The notes: generated by a model not told the origin, from the letters alone. A DNA stretch of 64,000 bases from Gammaproteobacteria bacterium (GCA_027077805.1 JALWTS010000031.1:1-64000); one strand, 5' to 3'. Counted from the first letter of the stretch, positions 8,538-18,427 are shown. Program-made: numbers and translations.

Positions 8538-8993
8538 CTAATGGCGTTGATAATGTTGTTTCGATTGTTCTTGAGAACTGGCTAACCAAGCAATTAATGA
8601 TTGTAACAACATCTTATCTTTGTGATCACATTGTTGTTCAATGGTTTCTAATTTGTGTTGTAACTGTCCGACCATTGTTTGATAAGTATTTAATTGTTGC
8701 TGTTTGGCAACTAATTCTTGATTTAATTCTCTCACTTTTTCCATTAAAACCTCGGCACTTGGTAACGCAGGGTCTTCTTTGTGTTTGTAGATGGCTTGTT
8801 CTTTGATTGCTCGCACTTTTTCTAGCATGGTCGCATCATGCAATTGTACATTTTGATAAACCCTTAATAATTCATCTACTCGAATCTGACCTTCAAAGGT
8901 TTGCAATTCCCCTTGTTGAATTTTTTTTTGTACCTCACGCCGAGAACTGCCGACTAAGCGTGCTGCCATTGCTAAATTTAATAAATGACTCAT
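8538..8993 (-). CDS. Helix-turn-helix-like protein with C-terminal coiled coil, 151 aa
   Basis: The first 45 residues (NLAMAARLVGSSRREVQKKIQQGELQ) resemble a MerR/excisionase-type DNA-binding helix-turn-helix. Residues about 85-125 form a coiled coil (EVLMEKVRELNQELVAKQQQ) that probably dimerises. A perfect GGAGG lies ahead of the ATG. It is upstream of and co-directional with the ferredoxin reductase (37 bp longer-ORF gap, 76 bp to the preferred start), which suggests a shared operon. No ligand or target can be named. Confidence 0.65.
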   Translation of the reverse strand: MSHLLNLAMAARLVGSSRREVQKKIQQGELQTFEGQIRVDELLRVYQNVQLHDATMLEKVRAIKEQAIYKHKEDPALPSAEVLMEKVRELNQELVAKQQQLNTYQTMVGQLQHKLETIEQQCDHKDKMLLQSLIAWLASSQEQSKQHYQRH

Positions 8994-9030
8994 TTTTTTC
9001 CTCCGTTACCGACTTGCTTTATAGGTATAT

Positions 9031-9060
9031 TTTATATCCCAATAGAAATAGTATAGTCTA
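9031..9060 (-). promoter_or_regulatory. Candidate sigma70 promoter for the HTH/ferredoxin-reductase operon
   Basis: Read on the minus strand, TAGACT (9060-9055) and TATAAA (9036-9031) are separated by 18 bp, about 35 bp upstream of the GGAGG and ATG of the 8993 gene. Both boxes are partial consensus matches, so this is tentative. Confidence 0.3.
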
Positions 9061-9163
9061 AATTATGACCATAAGATGGTTAAAAATGAAAACTAACTAT
9101 TCAAACCCAGCTAGGAATCCGTTAAGATACGCACTGGATTAAATAATGGATGGAGAAAGAACA

Positions 9164-10300
9164 ATGCCAGTATCTGTGGCAATTCCTAAAGAAAATACGG
9201 TTGGGGAGAAACGGGTGGCACTTGACCCTAGTATTGTCAACCGTTTCAGCAAACAAGACATAAAAATGTTGGTACAAACACAGGCAGGTATCACTGCCCA
9301 TTTCACCGACACTGACTATAAAAATAACAATGCTGAAATTGTTGATAGTCTCGAAAATTTATACCAACAAGCTCAAATTATTATCAAAATTCAACCGCCT
9401 ACTGTCGAGGAAGTGACATTAATGGCTGAAAACAGTATTTTAATCAGCTTATTATTTCCTCATAAAAACCTTGAATTAGTTAAGGCATTACAACAAAAAA
9501 AAATCACCAGCTTTGCCATGGAATTAGTCCCAAGAATTTCCAGAGCCCAATCTATGGATGTTTTATCATCGCAAGCCTCTGTTGCGGGTTATAAAGCAGC
9601 TATTATGGGCGCTGATTTAGCCAGTGTCTTTTTTCCAATGCTGACCACAGCCGCAGGGACGATTCGTCCTGCTAAAGTATTAGTCATTGGTGCGGGTGTG
9701 GCAGGATTACAAGCCATTGCGACCGCAAAACGCTTAGGAGCGCAAGTGGAAGCCTATGATATTCGTGCGGCAGCAAAAGAACAAGTTGAATCCTTAGGAG
9801 CAAAACTTGTTGATACGGGAGTGAATGCCGAAGCACAAGGGGGGTATGCTAGAGAATTAACCCAAGAAGAAAAACAACAACAAGCGGACGTATTAGCCAA
9901 ACATATTGCCCAAGCTCATGTGGTAATTTCAACGGCTGCCGTTCCAGGTCGCCCTGCCCCAAAAATCATTACTCAGGCAATGGTAGAAGGAATGCCACAA
10001 GGTGCTGTGATTATTGATCTTGCCGCAGAAACAGGCGGAAACTGTGAATTAACTGAAGTCGGTAGCACTATCACACATCAAAGCGTGCTTATTCATGGTC
10101 CGATCAATGTGCCGAGTCAAGTCCCCATTCATGCCTCAGAAATGTATGCGAAAAACTGTTTTAATTTTCTAAATCTTTTTATTGATAAAGCACAAGGTAT
10201 TCAATTAAATTGGGACGATGAAATTTTAGCAGACTCGGTCGTAACTCATGAAGGTGAAGTCAAACATGCAGTAACCGCTGAATTATTAAAAGGAGAATAA
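9164..10300 (+). CDS. pntAA: NAD(P) transhydrogenase subunit alpha part 1
   Basis: This is the soluble NAD(H)-binding dI component of the proton-translocating transhydrogenase, which exchanges hydride between NADH and NADP+ using the proton gradient. The N-terminus MPVSVAIPKE and the Rossmann motif VIGAGVAGLQAIATAKRLGA are diagnostic. The start at 9164 is supported by GGAG eight bases upstream; the earlier ATG at 9146 is unlikely. The three-subunit split (AA, AB, B) is the form found in Rhodospirillum and many proteobacteria. pntAB begins one base after the stop. Confidence 0.95.
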   Translation: MPVSVAIPKENTVGEKRVALDPSIVNRFSKQDIKMLVQTQAGITAHFTDTDYKNNNAEIVDSLENLYQQAQIIIKIQPPTVEEVTLMAENSILISLLFPHKNLELVKALQQKKITSFAMELVPRISRAQSMDVLSSQASVAGYKAAIMGADLASVFFPMLTTAAGTIRPAKVLVIGAGVAGLQAIATAKRLGAQVEAYDIRAAAKEQVESLGAKLVDTGVNAEAQGGYARELTQEEKQQQADVLAKHIAQAHVVISTAAVPGRPAPKIITQAMVEGMPQGAVIIDLAAETGGNCELTEVGSTITHQSVLIHGPINVPSQVPIHASEMYAKNCFNFLNLFIDKAQGIQLNWDDEILADSVVTHEGEVKHAVTAELLKGE

Positions 10301-10301
10301 A

Positions 10302-10601
10302 ATGGAAGGTATGACAGGTATGACTGCCTTATATATATTTATGTTAGCAGGCTTTACAGGGTATGAAGTTATTTCTAAAGTTCCTGTGATTTTACATACG
10401 CCACTTATGTCAGGTTCAAATTTTGTGCATGGTATTGTTTTGGTGGGAGCTATGGTAGCAATGGGTGAAGCTCAAGGCCCATTAGAATTAACGATTGGCT
10501 TTATTGCGGTACTACTTGGTGCGGGCAATGCGGTTGGTGGTTATGTTGTAACCGAACGTATGTTAGAAATGTTTAAACCCACGAAAAAGGACAATGGATA
10601 A
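10302..10601 (+). CDS. pntAB: NAD(P) transhydrogenase subunit alpha part 2
   Basis: This 99-residue membrane protein has three to four hydrophobic segments (GMTALYIFMLAGFTGYEVIS, GIVLVGAMVAMGEA, ELTIGFIAVLLGAGNAVGGY). It is the alpha part of the transmembrane dII proton channel. AAAGGAG stands six bases before the ATG. It lies directly between pntAA and pntB, and its TAA is followed at once by the ATG of pntB. Confidence 0.95.
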   Translation: MEGMTGMTALYIFMLAGFTGYEVISKVPVILHTPLMSGSNFVHGIVLVGAMVAMGEAQGPLELTIGFIAVLLGAGNAVGGYVVTERMLEMFKPTKKDNG

Positions 10602-12005
10602 ATGGCTTCCGAAATTTTAATGATTCAAATTTCATATTTTGTTGCGGCGACCTTATTTATTATTGGTCTGAAACGCATGAGCTCCCCTGTTACAGCACAA
10701 GGGGGTATTATCTGGGCAGGGGTTGGGATGCTCATTGCCACCGTTATAAGCCTTGCCACCCCAAACATGGGTAATTATATGCTAATGATGGTGGCAATTT
10801 TTATTGGTTCGCTTGCCGCATGGGTAACGGGTAAAAAAGTCGCTATGACTGATATGCCACAAATGATTGCACTTTATAATGGCATGGGAGGTGGCTCTGC
10901 GGCCGCGATTGCAGCTTTGGCATTATTAGCCCATATTAACCCTAATGCTGGCAGTGAAATTCATGGGGGAGCAGTAGGCTTGCCTTTAGCAATTTTAGGG
11001 GCATTGATCGGTAGTGTGGCATTTACAGGTTCTTTAGTGGCTTTTGCGAAATTGCAAGGTTTACTAAAAAAATCCGTGATTTATCCTGGTCAGCAATGGT
11101 TAAATCTCATCTTATTCATCGCCACTGTACTGTTGGGACTTAGCTTTATTTTCCAAGATTATCAAATGGAAACTTTATTGCTATTTTTTGCCCTTGCCTT
11201 AGTTTTTGGGATATTAATGACCTTGCCTATTGGTGGTGCGGATATGCCTGTGGTGATTTCTTTATATAATGCCTTAACAGGTTTAGCGGTAGGATTTGAA
11301 GGCTTTGTCTTGGGCAATGCGGCGATGATGATTGCAGGCACGGTAGTCGGCTCGGCAGGAACCTTATTAACCCAATTAATGGCAAAAGCAATGAATCGTT
11401 CACTCGCCAATGTCTTATTCAGTGGTTTTGGTGCGACGGCAACCGCAGGCAGTGAAGAAGATGACGTACAAGGGAGTTTAAAACCCATTGATGCCAATGA
11501 TGCGGCGATCATGATGGCGTATGCCGAAAAAGTTATTGTCGTACCCGGTTATGGTATGGCAGTTGCCCAAGCCCAACATAAAATTTGGGAATTATGTCGC
11601 TTATTACAAAAACGTGATGTTACCGTAAAATTTGCCATTCATCCTGTGGCAGGTCGTATGCCTGGACATATGAATGTCTTATTAGCAGAAGCAGGCGTGC
11701 CTTATGATATTATTTTTGATTTAGATGAAATTAATAATGAGTTTTCCACGGCGGATGTTACTTTAGTGATTGGTGCTAATGATGTGGTCAATCCTGTTGC
11801 TCGTACGAATCCTGACAGTCCGATTTATGGTATGCCGATTTTAGATGCCGATAAATCTAAAAATGTCATCGTCATTAAACGGGGGAAAGGCGCGGGTTTT
11901 TCAGGGATTGAAAACTATTTATTCTATGCGGATAATACCCGTATGCTTTATGGTGATGGTCAGAAAATGGCTGGGGAATTAGTGGCAAGTTTGAAAGAAC
12001 TGTAA
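10602..12005 (+). CDS. pntB: NAD(P) transhydrogenase subunit beta
   Basis: About nine hydrophobic segments (residues 1-270) make up the beta part of the membrane channel. They are followed by the NADP(H)-binding dIII domain (VIVVPGYGMAVAQAQHKIWE, HPVAGRMPGHMNVLLAEA, MPILDADKSKNVIVIKRG). The length of 467 is normal. The stop overlaps the ATG of the next, broken reading frame as TAATG, so that gene was once translationally coupled to the pnt operon. Confidence 0.96.
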   Translation: MASEILMIQISYFVAATLFIIGLKRMSSPVTAQGGIIWAGVGMLIATVISLATPNMGNYMLMMVAIFIGSLAAWVTGKKVAMTDMPQMIALYNGMGGGSAAAIAALALLAHINPNAGSEIHGGAVGLPLAILGALIGSVAFTGSLVAFAKLQGLLKKSVIYPGQQWLNLILFIATVLLGLSFIFQDYQMETLLLFFALALVFGILMTLPIGGADMPVVISLYNALTGLAVGFEGFVLGNAAMMIAGTVVGSAGTLLTQLMAKAMNRSLANVLFSGFGATATAGSEEDDVQGSLKPIDANDAAIMMAYAEKVIVVPGYGMAVAQAQHKIWELCRLLQKRDVTVKFAIHPVAGRMPGHMNVLLAEAGVPYDIIFDLDEINNEFSTADVTLVIGANDVVNPVARTNPDSPIYGMPILDADKSKNVIVIKRGKGAGFSGIENYLFYADNTRMLYGDGQKMAGELVASLKEL

Positions 12006-12559
12006 TGGATAAAAATACCGATGACTACCATCAACAAAACCTTGATGAGACAATCCGTCAGTTACGCAGTGATAGGCAATACGGTTTAAGCTCAGATGAA
12101 GCGAAAAGACGCCTAGATACTTACGGCTTAAATGAAATTAAGACCCAAGAAGAAAGCGTCTGGCATCGTTTGTTAATTAGCAGGTATGGGCGTGGCAGGT
12201 GTCATATCCTCCTTTGGGTTATTTTTTATTCTGGTGGAAATGCCGTTTTCCCATCCTATGATTCAAACCATGATTTTTCTTAAACTGGTAGTGGCAGGAC
12301 ATTTTACTATTTTTGTAACGCGTTCCAGAGACTGGTTCTGCCCCCCCCCTTACCATCGGCTTGCTTGTTTCATGCCAGCTTATGGAGTGCTGTTTTAGGT
12401 ACGCTGATTGCCATCTATGGCTGGTTTATTACGCCGATAGGCTGGCATTAGGCACTGATCATCTGGGGCTATGCCGCTGCATGGATGGTTTTTAATGACA
12501 GCATGAAAATGCTGACAATTCATTATTTAGCGAAACATCGCATTATTAATGCCACATAA
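12005..12559 (+). pseudogene. Remnant of a P-type (plasma-membrane H+-ATPase-like) cation ATPase
   Basis: The first about 55 codons encode the cation-ATPase N-terminal domain (LDETIRQLRSDRQYGLSSDEAKRRL then YGLNEIK, matching as LSSDEAKRRLDTYGLNEIK). The frame then changes around 12170-12190 and the sequence continues as the extreme C-terminal membrane region in other frames (VAGVISSFGLFF, TMIFLKLVVAGHFTIF, then GWFITPIGWH, stop, IIWGYAAAWMVFNDS), ending with TAA at 12557-12559. The phosphorylation (DKTG), ATP-binding and most membrane domains, roughly 700 residues, are missing. There is a frameshift near a run of nine C at 12341-12349 and an in-frame stop. This is a non-functional relic. Confidence 0.88.
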
Positions 12560-12573
12560 GGAGTAGAACTATC

Positions 12574-13722
12574 ATGACAAAATCTTCGGATCGCATCACC
12601 ACTGTGATTATGACATTAATCGTCATATTATTCGCTATTGCTACCATTACCTTACGCAAACAACGCAGTCAGCAAGTTGAATCACTGGCAACTATGACTG
12701 ATACACCATGGGCATTGCATAGTGCCAAAGTCAAACGTAGCACTTTATCCCGTGAATTTCTAGCCTTGGCAACCTTACATGGCAGTACCGAAATCACTTT
12801 GAGTAGCCAAATCAGTGGGACCATAGAAAAAATGGGACCACGAGAAGGCGTTATGGTGCATCAAGGCGATTTGCTCGTGCAAATATCGGTTGCTGAGTTA
12901 AAAGAACAACGTGCGGGACTGGTCGCTCAACTGCAAGCAGCGAAAGCAGATGTTTCAAGAACACAAGATGAATTTCAACGCCAGCAAAACCTGCAACAAA
13001 AAGGATTGACCACCGAAGAACTGTTTGAAGCAAAAAAAACCGCCGCCTTAGCCGCAAGCAAACAAGTCAAACAGTTGCAAAAACAAATTTCGGCACTGGA
13101 TGTTCGCATCGGTTATGGCCGTATTACCGCACCACAAACCTCTATGGTAGCCGCACGGCTAGCGGAACCAGGCGATACTGCCCTGCCTGGCAAAACATTA
13201 TACCAACTGACGGTGGACAGTGCGGCACGACTTCAGGTCAAATTACCGCAACAGATTCTGGATCAGGTTCATCAAGGCACGCTAGTGATACTTGAGTACG
13301 GCACAAAGCAACAAAGCATTACCTTATCCCGCATTTTTCCAGCACTGGATCCTCATGCCTTAGGAACCGCAGAAGCCGATCTCGACCATATGCCATTTGC
13401 CTTGCCTAGTGGTGCTAGGATTCCTGCTCGAGTTGTATTAGAATCTGTAAGCAATGCCTTGTCAGTACCACAGCAAGCGGTGATTCAAACGGCACAAAAC
13501 GGATTTGTATTCAAAGTCGTGCCGAATAAGCAAGCCCATGTTCAACGACTCCCTGTCAAAATTGTATTAAATACACATCAGGGCATTGCTGTCGAAAGTC
13601 CTGAACTAAAGGAAGGTGATCAAGTGATTGTGGCACATGACAGTGTGTTATTACAACTCAGTGATCAAGACCCTGTTATCACTACATTGTTCAAGGATAC
13701 CAACAAAGGAAACCCGCCATGA
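12574..13722 (+). CDS. RND efflux periplasmic adaptor (membrane-fusion protein)
   Basis: An N-terminal membrane anchor (residues about 8-27, VIMTLIVILFAIATITL) is followed by a lipoyl half-motif (GTIEKMGPREGVMVHQGDLL), an alpha-helical hairpin (about 115-190), the second lipoyl half and beta-barrel domains. This is the AcrA/MdtA-type architecture that bridges an inner-membrane pump to an outer-membrane channel. AAGGAG precedes the ATG. Its last 4 bp overlap the pump gene (ATGA). Base composition looks richer in GC than the flanking genes. Confidence 0.92.
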   Translation: MTKSSDRITTVIMTLIVILFAIATITLRKQRSQQVESLATMTDTPWALHSAKVKRSTLSREFLALATLHGSTEITLSSQISGTIEKMGPREGVMVHQGDLLVQISVAELKEQRAGLVAQLQAAKADVSRTQDEFQRQQNLQQKGLTTEELFEAKKTAALAASKQVKQLQKQISALDVRIGYGRITAPQTSMVAARLAEPGDTALPGKTLYQLTVDSAARLQVKLPQQILDQVHQGTLVILEYGTKQQSITLSRIFPALDPHALGTAEADLDHMPFALPSGARIPARVVLESVSNALSVPQQAVIQTAQNGFVFKVVPNKQAHVQRLPVKIVLNTHQGIAVESPELKEGDQVIVAHDSVLLQLSDQDPVITTLFKDTNKGNPP

Positions 13723-16700
13723 CATTTGCGACACGCTTACTCGCACAACCCCATGCGATTATGGCTGCCACACTAGCAACATTGTTACTAGGCTGGATGG
13801 GATTTCATGCCATACCAAGCAATTTGTTTCCCGATACCAATCGGCCAGTCATTTCAGTCGTTACCCAATGGCCAGGCGCGACTACCAATGATGTTGCCAA
13901 TGAAGTGACACACCTACTGGAAGTGCGACTATCAGCTATTGATGGTGTACGCCGAGTCAGCTCAAGCTCACGCGATGAAGTTGCAATGGTTCAAGTAGAA
14001 TTTAATTATGGCAATGATATCAATACGGTTGCTAATGCGGTTTCCACTGAGCTATCGCGTGTTCGTAGCCTGCTTCCACAAAACATTCGTGAACCGCTGA
14101 TATTTAAAATTACCGATGCGGCTAGACCTGTCATGACACTGGCAGTAACAGCAACACCCGATAGTGGCTTAGATTTGGCACAAGTACGCCGTTTAGTCTC
14201 ACATGACTTACGCGATACATTGATCAATTTACCCGGTGTCGCCGAAGCAGAAGTATTTGGTGGTCCTATCCGTCAAGTGCATATTGACCTTGATCGTAAT
14301 AAGCTACTCGCAAGTGGCTTGGACATTAGCCAAGTTGCCGCAGCCCTAATATCCTCCAATTTATCACAACCCTCAGGGCTGGCCTATCGAGACGGTGATC
14401 GCCTACTGCTCACGGCACAAACCCTAGCAAAAGACCCTAATGATCTGGCTCGGATACTCATCCCCTTAGACCAACACAGTCATATTCGGATTTCTGATCT
14501 AGGGCGAGTGAGCTGGGGTACGGCAGACCCTAGTTCATTGTACTATGGGAATGGCAAAGCAGCTATCGCAATTACCTTACTACGTTCTGAAAACGGTTTT
14601 GCCCAATCGGTGATCAATTCGATCAATCAACATCTGCCAGCAATACGCCAAGCATTCCCAACACTCGATATTCAGGTCGCAGATAGCCAAAGTCGCCTCA
14701 TTAGTCTCACTGTCAATAATATGTTAAATTCTTTGCGTGATGCGGTGATTATGACAGTGTTTGTCATCTTGTTATTTATTGGCAATACACGCGCGGCGAT
14801 GGTTGTCGCAATATCGTTACCTATTTCCTATTTATTCAGTTTTGCTATTTTATGGTGGCTGGGTTATGAATTTGATATGGTAACATTATCAGCGATTATT
14901 ATTGCAGTGGGATTGTTGGCGGATGATGTGATCGTGGTCATGGAGAACATAGAGCGACATATGCGGGAACTAGGCGAAAACCAGCATGTGGCAGCCATTC
15001 GTGGACTGGATGAAATTCTATTTGCCGATGCCAGTGGTACTATCAGCACTATCCTCGTGCTGCTGCCAATTATGTTTATTGGTGGCTATGTAGAAACGGT
15101 ATTGCGTCCCTTAACCATTACCTTGTCAGTCGCCTTGTTTGCGTCATTGCTGGTTTCTATCGCACTCATTCCACTCTTTGCACCATTCATCATAAAACCT
15201 AAGGCACACGATCCATTGGCTTGGTTATTATCCCCATTTGCCCAATGGGTGTTAGAACCCTTGAAACGTTTATATATTTATCTGGTCACTTGGGGATTGC
15301 GACACCGTGCACTGGTCGTCATACTGTTTTCTCTATTGTTTGTGGTATGTGCCAGCCAGATGCGACTCTTGGGTCGTGAAATCATGCCATTAATGGACAC
15401 TGGCATCACCCACATTCGCTTTGAAGCCCAAGCAGATACAGATGAGCAACAAATGCGTTGGATCATCAAGCAAATAGAGACCGTCATTCAACAGCATATT
15501 CCATCACAATGGCTGATTTCCTATTCAACCGTGGTGGGTTCCGAGCCCGGTGTGAAATCCTTTGGTGCACAACGGCTACTGCAACAAGGTGAGCTTACCA
15601 TCAACTTAGTTGATCGCTTTCATCGGGATCGCAGTTTGTATGAGATCAATGTTGCCTTGCGTCAAGCATTACGCAAAATTCCAGGACTCATTTCAGTCAA
15701 TGCGACAGTGTTTGGTGCCACCCCCTTATCCTCGATGCGTGCGAATGTCGATATCATGCTTAGCGGTCCTGATCCAGCGGTTTTAGATGAGTTAGCAAAT
15801 CAAGTCATGCAACGATTAAAACCAATACCAGGACTCACAGGCATGGAACGCAGTTGGCAAGGCTATTCCAAACGCATTGAATTAAATGTTGATCCAGCCT
15901 TAGCAAGGATACACGGATTATCAGTGGCAAGCATTGCACAACAAGTCTCGAAAGCTGTCGGTGGCACATCTGGGGGGCGTATCAGGGTTGCAGGCGAAGA
16001 CGCTATACAAATTTGGGTACGTTTACAAAATGGTCAACGCAATAGTACGAATGATATCGCGACCTTGTCAATTCGCACGACAGACAATGTATTTGTTCCA
16101 CTGGCCTCTGTCGCAACACCACGCATTGTCATCGTACCAACGGCTGAAACTCACCAATCCCTAGAACCCACAGTGGACATTCTTGCTTGGCGACGAAATA
16201 TTGCCATTACGACCTTACACGAATATATTAATGAGGCACTCGCTGATTTGACCTTGCCTCGTGGTTATCAAATCCACTATGAAGGTGAATTTAAACAATT
16301 ATCGGAATCCTTTTCACGTCTTGCGAAATCCTTTTTGTTAGGTTTAGTCTTACTATATTTGATGTTACTGGTTACTTTCCGTTCTTTTCTCGATCCTCTG
16401 GCAATTATGGGTAGTTTGCCACTGGCCCTTATTGGTGCTGTTTGGGGATTACTGCTGGCAGACAAATTTGGTTCCATGCCTGCCTTTATGGGCATGATCC
16501 TATTAATGGGCATTATTGTTAATAATGGTATTTTATTGATTGATTTTGCCAAAGTTGCCATAAAACAAGGGAAAAATACCCATCAGGCATTGCTTGAAGC
16601 CGTGAAAAAACGAACCCGTCCAATTCTTATGACTGCTTTATCTTCAACCGTTGGTATGATTCCACTGGCATTGGAATGGGCGGTGGGAATCGAACGATTA

Positions 16701-16820
16701 TCACCATTAGCAGTGGTTGCCATTGGTGGTTTATTAACGGGTACGTTCTTAACCTTGTTAGCTGTGCCAGTATTCTTTTCCTTGCTGGAATCCTTACGAC
16801 ACTGGGTTAAAGCATCATGA
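13719..16820 (+). CDS. RND family efflux pump, inner-membrane subunit
   Basis: This 1033-residue protein has the classic RND layout: TM1, a large periplasmic porter loop (about 35-330), TM2-6, a second porter loop (about 560-860) and TM8-12. TM4 carries the proton-relay aspartates in GLLADDVIVVMENIERH, and the second half ends with TRPILMTALSSTVGMIPLA and MGIIVNNGILLIDF. It exports small molecules driven by protons together with the overlapping adaptor. No outer-membrane factor gene lies nearby, so a distant TolC-like partner is assumed. The substrate cannot be predicted. Confidence 0.94.
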   Translation: MTFATRLLAQPHAIMAATLATLLLGWMGFHAIPSNLFPDTNRPVISVVTQWPGATTNDVANEVTHLLEVRLSAIDGVRRVSSSSRDEVAMVQVEFNYGNDINTVANAVSTELSRVRSLLPQNIREPLIFKITDAARPVMTLAVTATPDSGLDLAQVRRLVSHDLRDTLINLPGVAEAEVFGGPIRQVHIDLDRNKLLASGLDISQVAAALISSNLSQPSGLAYRDGDRLLLTAQTLAKDPNDLARILIPLDQHSHIRISDLGRVSWGTADPSSLYYGNGKAAIAITLLRSENGFAQSVINSINQHLPAIRQAFPTLDIQVADSQSRLISLTVNNMLNSLRDAVIMTVFVILLFIGNTRAAMVVAISLPISYLFSFAILWWLGYEFDMVTLSAIIIAVGLLADDVIVVMENIERHMRELGENQHVAAIRGLDEILFADASGTISTILVLLPIMFIGGYVETVLRPLTITLSVALFASLLVSIALIPLFAPFIIKPKAHDPLAWLLSPFAQWVLEPLKRLYIYLVTWGLRHRALVVILFSLLFVVCASQMRLLGREIMPLMDTGITHIRFEAQADTDEQQMRWIIKQIETVIQQHIPSQWLISYSTVVGSEPGVKSFGAQRLLQQGELTINLVDRFHRDRSLYEINVALRQALRKIPGLISVNATVFGATPLSSMRANVDIMLSGPDPAVLDELANQVMQRLKPIPGLTGMERSWQGYSKRIELNVDPALARIHGLSVASIAQQVSKAVGGTSGGRIRVAGEDAIQIWVRLQNGQRNSTNDIATLSIRTTDNVFVPLASVATPRIVIVPTAETHQSLEPTVDILAWRRNIAITTLHEYINEALADLTLPRGYQIHYEGEFKQLSESFSRLAKSFLLGLVLLYLMLLVTFRSFLDPLAIMGSLPLALIGAVWGLLLADKFGSMPAFMGMILLMGIIVNNGILLIDFAKVAIKQGKNTHQALLEAVKKRTRPILMTALSSTVGMIPLALEWAVGIERLSPLAVVAIGGLLTGTFLTLLAVPVFFSLLESLRHWVKAS

Positions 16821-16850
16821 ATGAAACCATACTAAGTTTATGGCATGGCA

Positions 16851-16872
16851 TAATCACTAGAAAATGTGATTA
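16851..16872. terminator. Weak hairpin after the RND operon
   Basis: TAATCAC (16851-16857) and GTGATTA (16866-16872) form a 7-bp stem with an 8-base loop, 31 bp after the pump stop. There is no T-run on the plus strand, so termination is unproven. The 159-bp convergent gap to dsrS holds nothing else I can identify. Confidence 0.3.
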
Positions 16873-16979
16873 GAAAGCAATGACTGTTTAAGTAAGCGAT
16901 TTTAGATCATCGCACCTTCCCATTCCGACATCTCACAATAAATATCATTGATATGACCTTGCAATATTTTTTTAGAGCG

Positions 16980-18098
16980 TTACAATGATGTTTGTTTAAG
17001 CTCAAGGAATTGTTGTTCTATTCGTTGAGTAATGGCTTGCAAACGTCGACGCATGACTGTGCCAATAGCGTCCGTTTTAGCAAAGGTTGATTTTACAATC
17101 ATATCCCCTAAATGCGATAAAACCCACATGGCATGAATTTGAGATTGTAATTCAGGATAATGACTTAGTAAGCATTGATATTGCTGACCATCAGCAAATT
17201 TTGGTTCGGCTTGAACAATCGTTTCAAGTTCAGTTTCTTGAGTAAGCAACTCAAAATTGGCGGGGATAAAAAACTTGGCAATCGCTTCTAATAATAATAA
17301 CACGACCTCTTGATCCACCGGTTTTTTTAAGGCTTGTTGTGCCAGTTTAATAAAACTTTGACCATCTTCTGATAAGATTTTTAAATAACATAGAAGCAAT
17401 TGATTGCCTTGTGCTATTTCTGTGGCAAATTGTTGTTGATAATGCTCAAAATCGGCTCTCGCACTCACTTTTTCAGGCAATTCATCCAATTGTGCCAGTA
17501 AAAAACCCACTTGATAAGCATTTTTCTTTTTTGCCATTTGCCATAATTTTTCTACTTGAGACGGATCCAATCGCCCCGATTTTAAAATAATGGCAATGGT
17601 TTCGACCAATAATTTGGGTTCTTGTTCAAACGCCAAATGCTCAAATAAATAATCCACCAATTCTTTGCCAATATCCGTTGCTAAAATCGCAGGCTTTTCT
17701 AACATACCTCTTGCATTGCTGGAATCCGGCAAACACCACCATGCTCGTCGTGCTAATTCTGGGGTTAATCCTGACGCACCAACCACAGCAACAACGGCTT
17801 CTGATTCGCCTAACATTAGTAGTTTTTCTAAATTATCATCTCGCATTTGCCCCATTCGAGTCCAACGCCTTAAGTAAATAGGATAACCGCCTGGGGAACC
17901 CATCACATGCCCTGAGAATAATTCTTTCACCCCCCGAATATATTGTGTATCTCTCACGGTAGGATGCAATTCAACCTTAGCTTCACCATCGGCTAATAAG
18001 CCATAAACTATCATTTTGGATTCATCAATTCTTACGGCTTGCAAGTCATTCGCTAATAAGATATTTAAGCGTAAAGCATCTTCACTTGAAAGTTCCAT
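16980..18098 (-). CDS. dsrS: Sulfur-oxidation protein DsrS
   Basis: This 372-residue soluble protein matches the position and character of DsrS, the last gene of the A. vinosum dsr operon. It has an N-terminal segment with SGHVMGSPGGYPIYLRRWTRMGQ, then helical repeats. Its function is not established in any organism; it is reported as cytoplasmic and dispensable under some conditions. It starts 8 bp after dsrR and ends the operon. No cofactor motif is visible. Confidence 0.88.
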   Translation of the reverse strand: MELSSEDALRLNILLANDLQAVRIDESKMIVYGLLADGEAKVELHPTVRDTQYIRGVKELFSGHVMGSPGGYPIYLRRWTRMGQMRDDNLEKLLMLGESEAVVAVVGASGLTPELARRAWWCLPDSSNARGMLEKPAILATDIGKELVDYLFEHLAFEQEPKLLVETIAIILKSGRLDPSQVEKLWQMAKKKNAYQVGFLLAQLDELPEKVSARADFEHYQQQFATEIAQGNQLLLCYLKILSEDGQSFIKLAQQALKKPVDQEVVLLLLEAIAKFFIPANFELLTQETELETIVQAEPKFADGQQYQCLLSHYPELQSQIHAMWVLSHLGDMIVKSTFAKTDAIGTVMRRRLQAITQRIEQQFLELKQTSL

Positions 18099-18106
18099 TA
18101 CTGAAC

Positions 18107-18427
18107 CTATGACTGTTCTTTAGGGGCGGTATAATGTGGATCATTAGGATTTAAAAAAATAAAATGCATTTGCCCTTGTTCAATGTCAGCATAATCTAAT
18201 ACCGCTCCCTGTAATAATTCTTTGTATTTAGACTCAAACACAATATCAATTCCCTCTGAGCTTATAAACACATCTTCTGTTTTTTTTTGATCAAAGCCCA
18301 TTTGATATTCAAAGCTACCATCTTGTCGTTCGTTTACGGCTAAACGCAATGCCCAATCAGCTTCAATATTAGACTGTTCAATTGATAATAAAACCTGTTT
18401 TGCAGCATTGGCTGTGATTTTAAACAT
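18107..18427 (-). CDS. dsrR: A-type carrier-fold protein DsrR
   Basis: This 106-residue protein has the IscA/SufA fold (ITANAAKQVLLSIE, FEYQMGFDQ) but contains none of the three cysteines that bind Fe-S in true A-type scaffolds. The absence is a known trait of DsrR, which in A. vinosum affects dsr expression or DsrAB levels after transcription rather than cluster assembly. It is 2 bp downstream of dsrN and 8 bp upstream of dsrS. Confidence 0.92.
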   Translation of the reverse strand: MFKITANAAKQVLLSIEQSNIEADWALRLAVNERQDGSFEYQMGFDQKKTEDVFISSEGIDIVFESKYKELLQGAVLDYADIEQGQMHFIFLNPNDPHYTAPKEQS

